Source of the DNA: Bacteroidales bacterium
GTDB taxonomy: Bacteria; Bacteroidota; Bacteroidia; Bacteroidales; WCHB1-69
Direction: 5' to 3'
NCBI GenBank assembly: GCA_031273515.1
Contig: JAISRU010000286.1
Span: 1-5,251, forward strand
Length of the DNA: 5,251 nucleotides
Shown: positions 5,220-5,251 of the stretch, one piece after another
Numbering within the stretch: the first letter of the stretch is position 1
Layout: each line of letters begins with the position of its first letter
Program-made: the position numbers and the translations under genes
Notes under the pieces: model-generated
Seen by the model: only the letters and a program-made list of their open reading frames with translations
Told to the model about the DNA's origin: nothing
The model's database searches: none

Positions 5220-5251
5220 ATGTTTAAAAAGATATATTCGAAATACATACA
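5220..5251 (+). CDS. Start of a downstream gene, truncated by the window
   Basis: An ATG directly follows the bactofilin TAA with no intervening base, and the frame is open to the edge: MFKKIYSKYI plus two bases. The zero spacing suggests an operon with possible translational coupling. Ten residues are too few to identify it. In some Bacteroidota the bactofilin gene precedes AtpI-like and ATP synthase genes, and elsewhere bactofilins neighbour M23 peptidases. A basic start before a hydrophobic segment would suit a small membrane protein, but this is a guess. Confidence 0.5.
   Translation, partial: MFKKIYSKYI

Overview
The window is AT-rich and looks like a Bacteroidota chromosome, probably Bacteroidales. 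The evidence is a Bacteroidota-type Mfd, a Bacteroidota-type bactofilin, promoter elements matching the Bacteroidota -7 consensus TAnnTTTG, and start codons without a clear Shine-Dalgarno sequence. The genus cannot be read from the sequence.

Layout. Positions 1-630 hold no conventional gene. They contain two imperfect copies of a leftward promoter/leader unit. Copy B (372-415) leads into a possible 35-codon mini-ORF; copy A (216-258) leads into a similar but frame-broken one. A short dispersed repeat at 594-622 lies just past the mfd stop. Positions 631-4152, minus strand, are mfd, the transcription-repair coupling factor, complete with its domains and helicase motifs. The frame stays open upstream to 4413, but codons upstream of 4152 are made of intergenic repeats. 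By family resemblance the true start may even be a TTG at 4011. Positions 4153-4838 are a 686-base divergent intergenic region densely packed with repeats. It holds an 8-bp tandem tract, two more copies of the dispersed repeat, a 94-bp nested inverted repeat, several small hairpins, a pair of 21-bp hairpin repeats, two GTCCC/GGGAC palindromes and a 7-bp tandem tract ending beside a good promoter. Positions 4839-5219, plus strand, encode a bactofilin. A further gene starts at 5220, directly after the bactofilin stop, and runs off the window.

How the genes relate. mfd and the bactofilin gene are divergently transcribed and functionally unrelated: DNA repair coupled to stalled RNA polymerase versus a membrane-associated cytoskeletal polymer. 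The bactofilin gene probably forms an operon with the truncated gene after it. No defence system, CRISPR array, transposase, tRNA or rRNA is visible. The unusual content is the repeat mosaic around mfd and the duplicated promoter/mini-ORF units at the left end.
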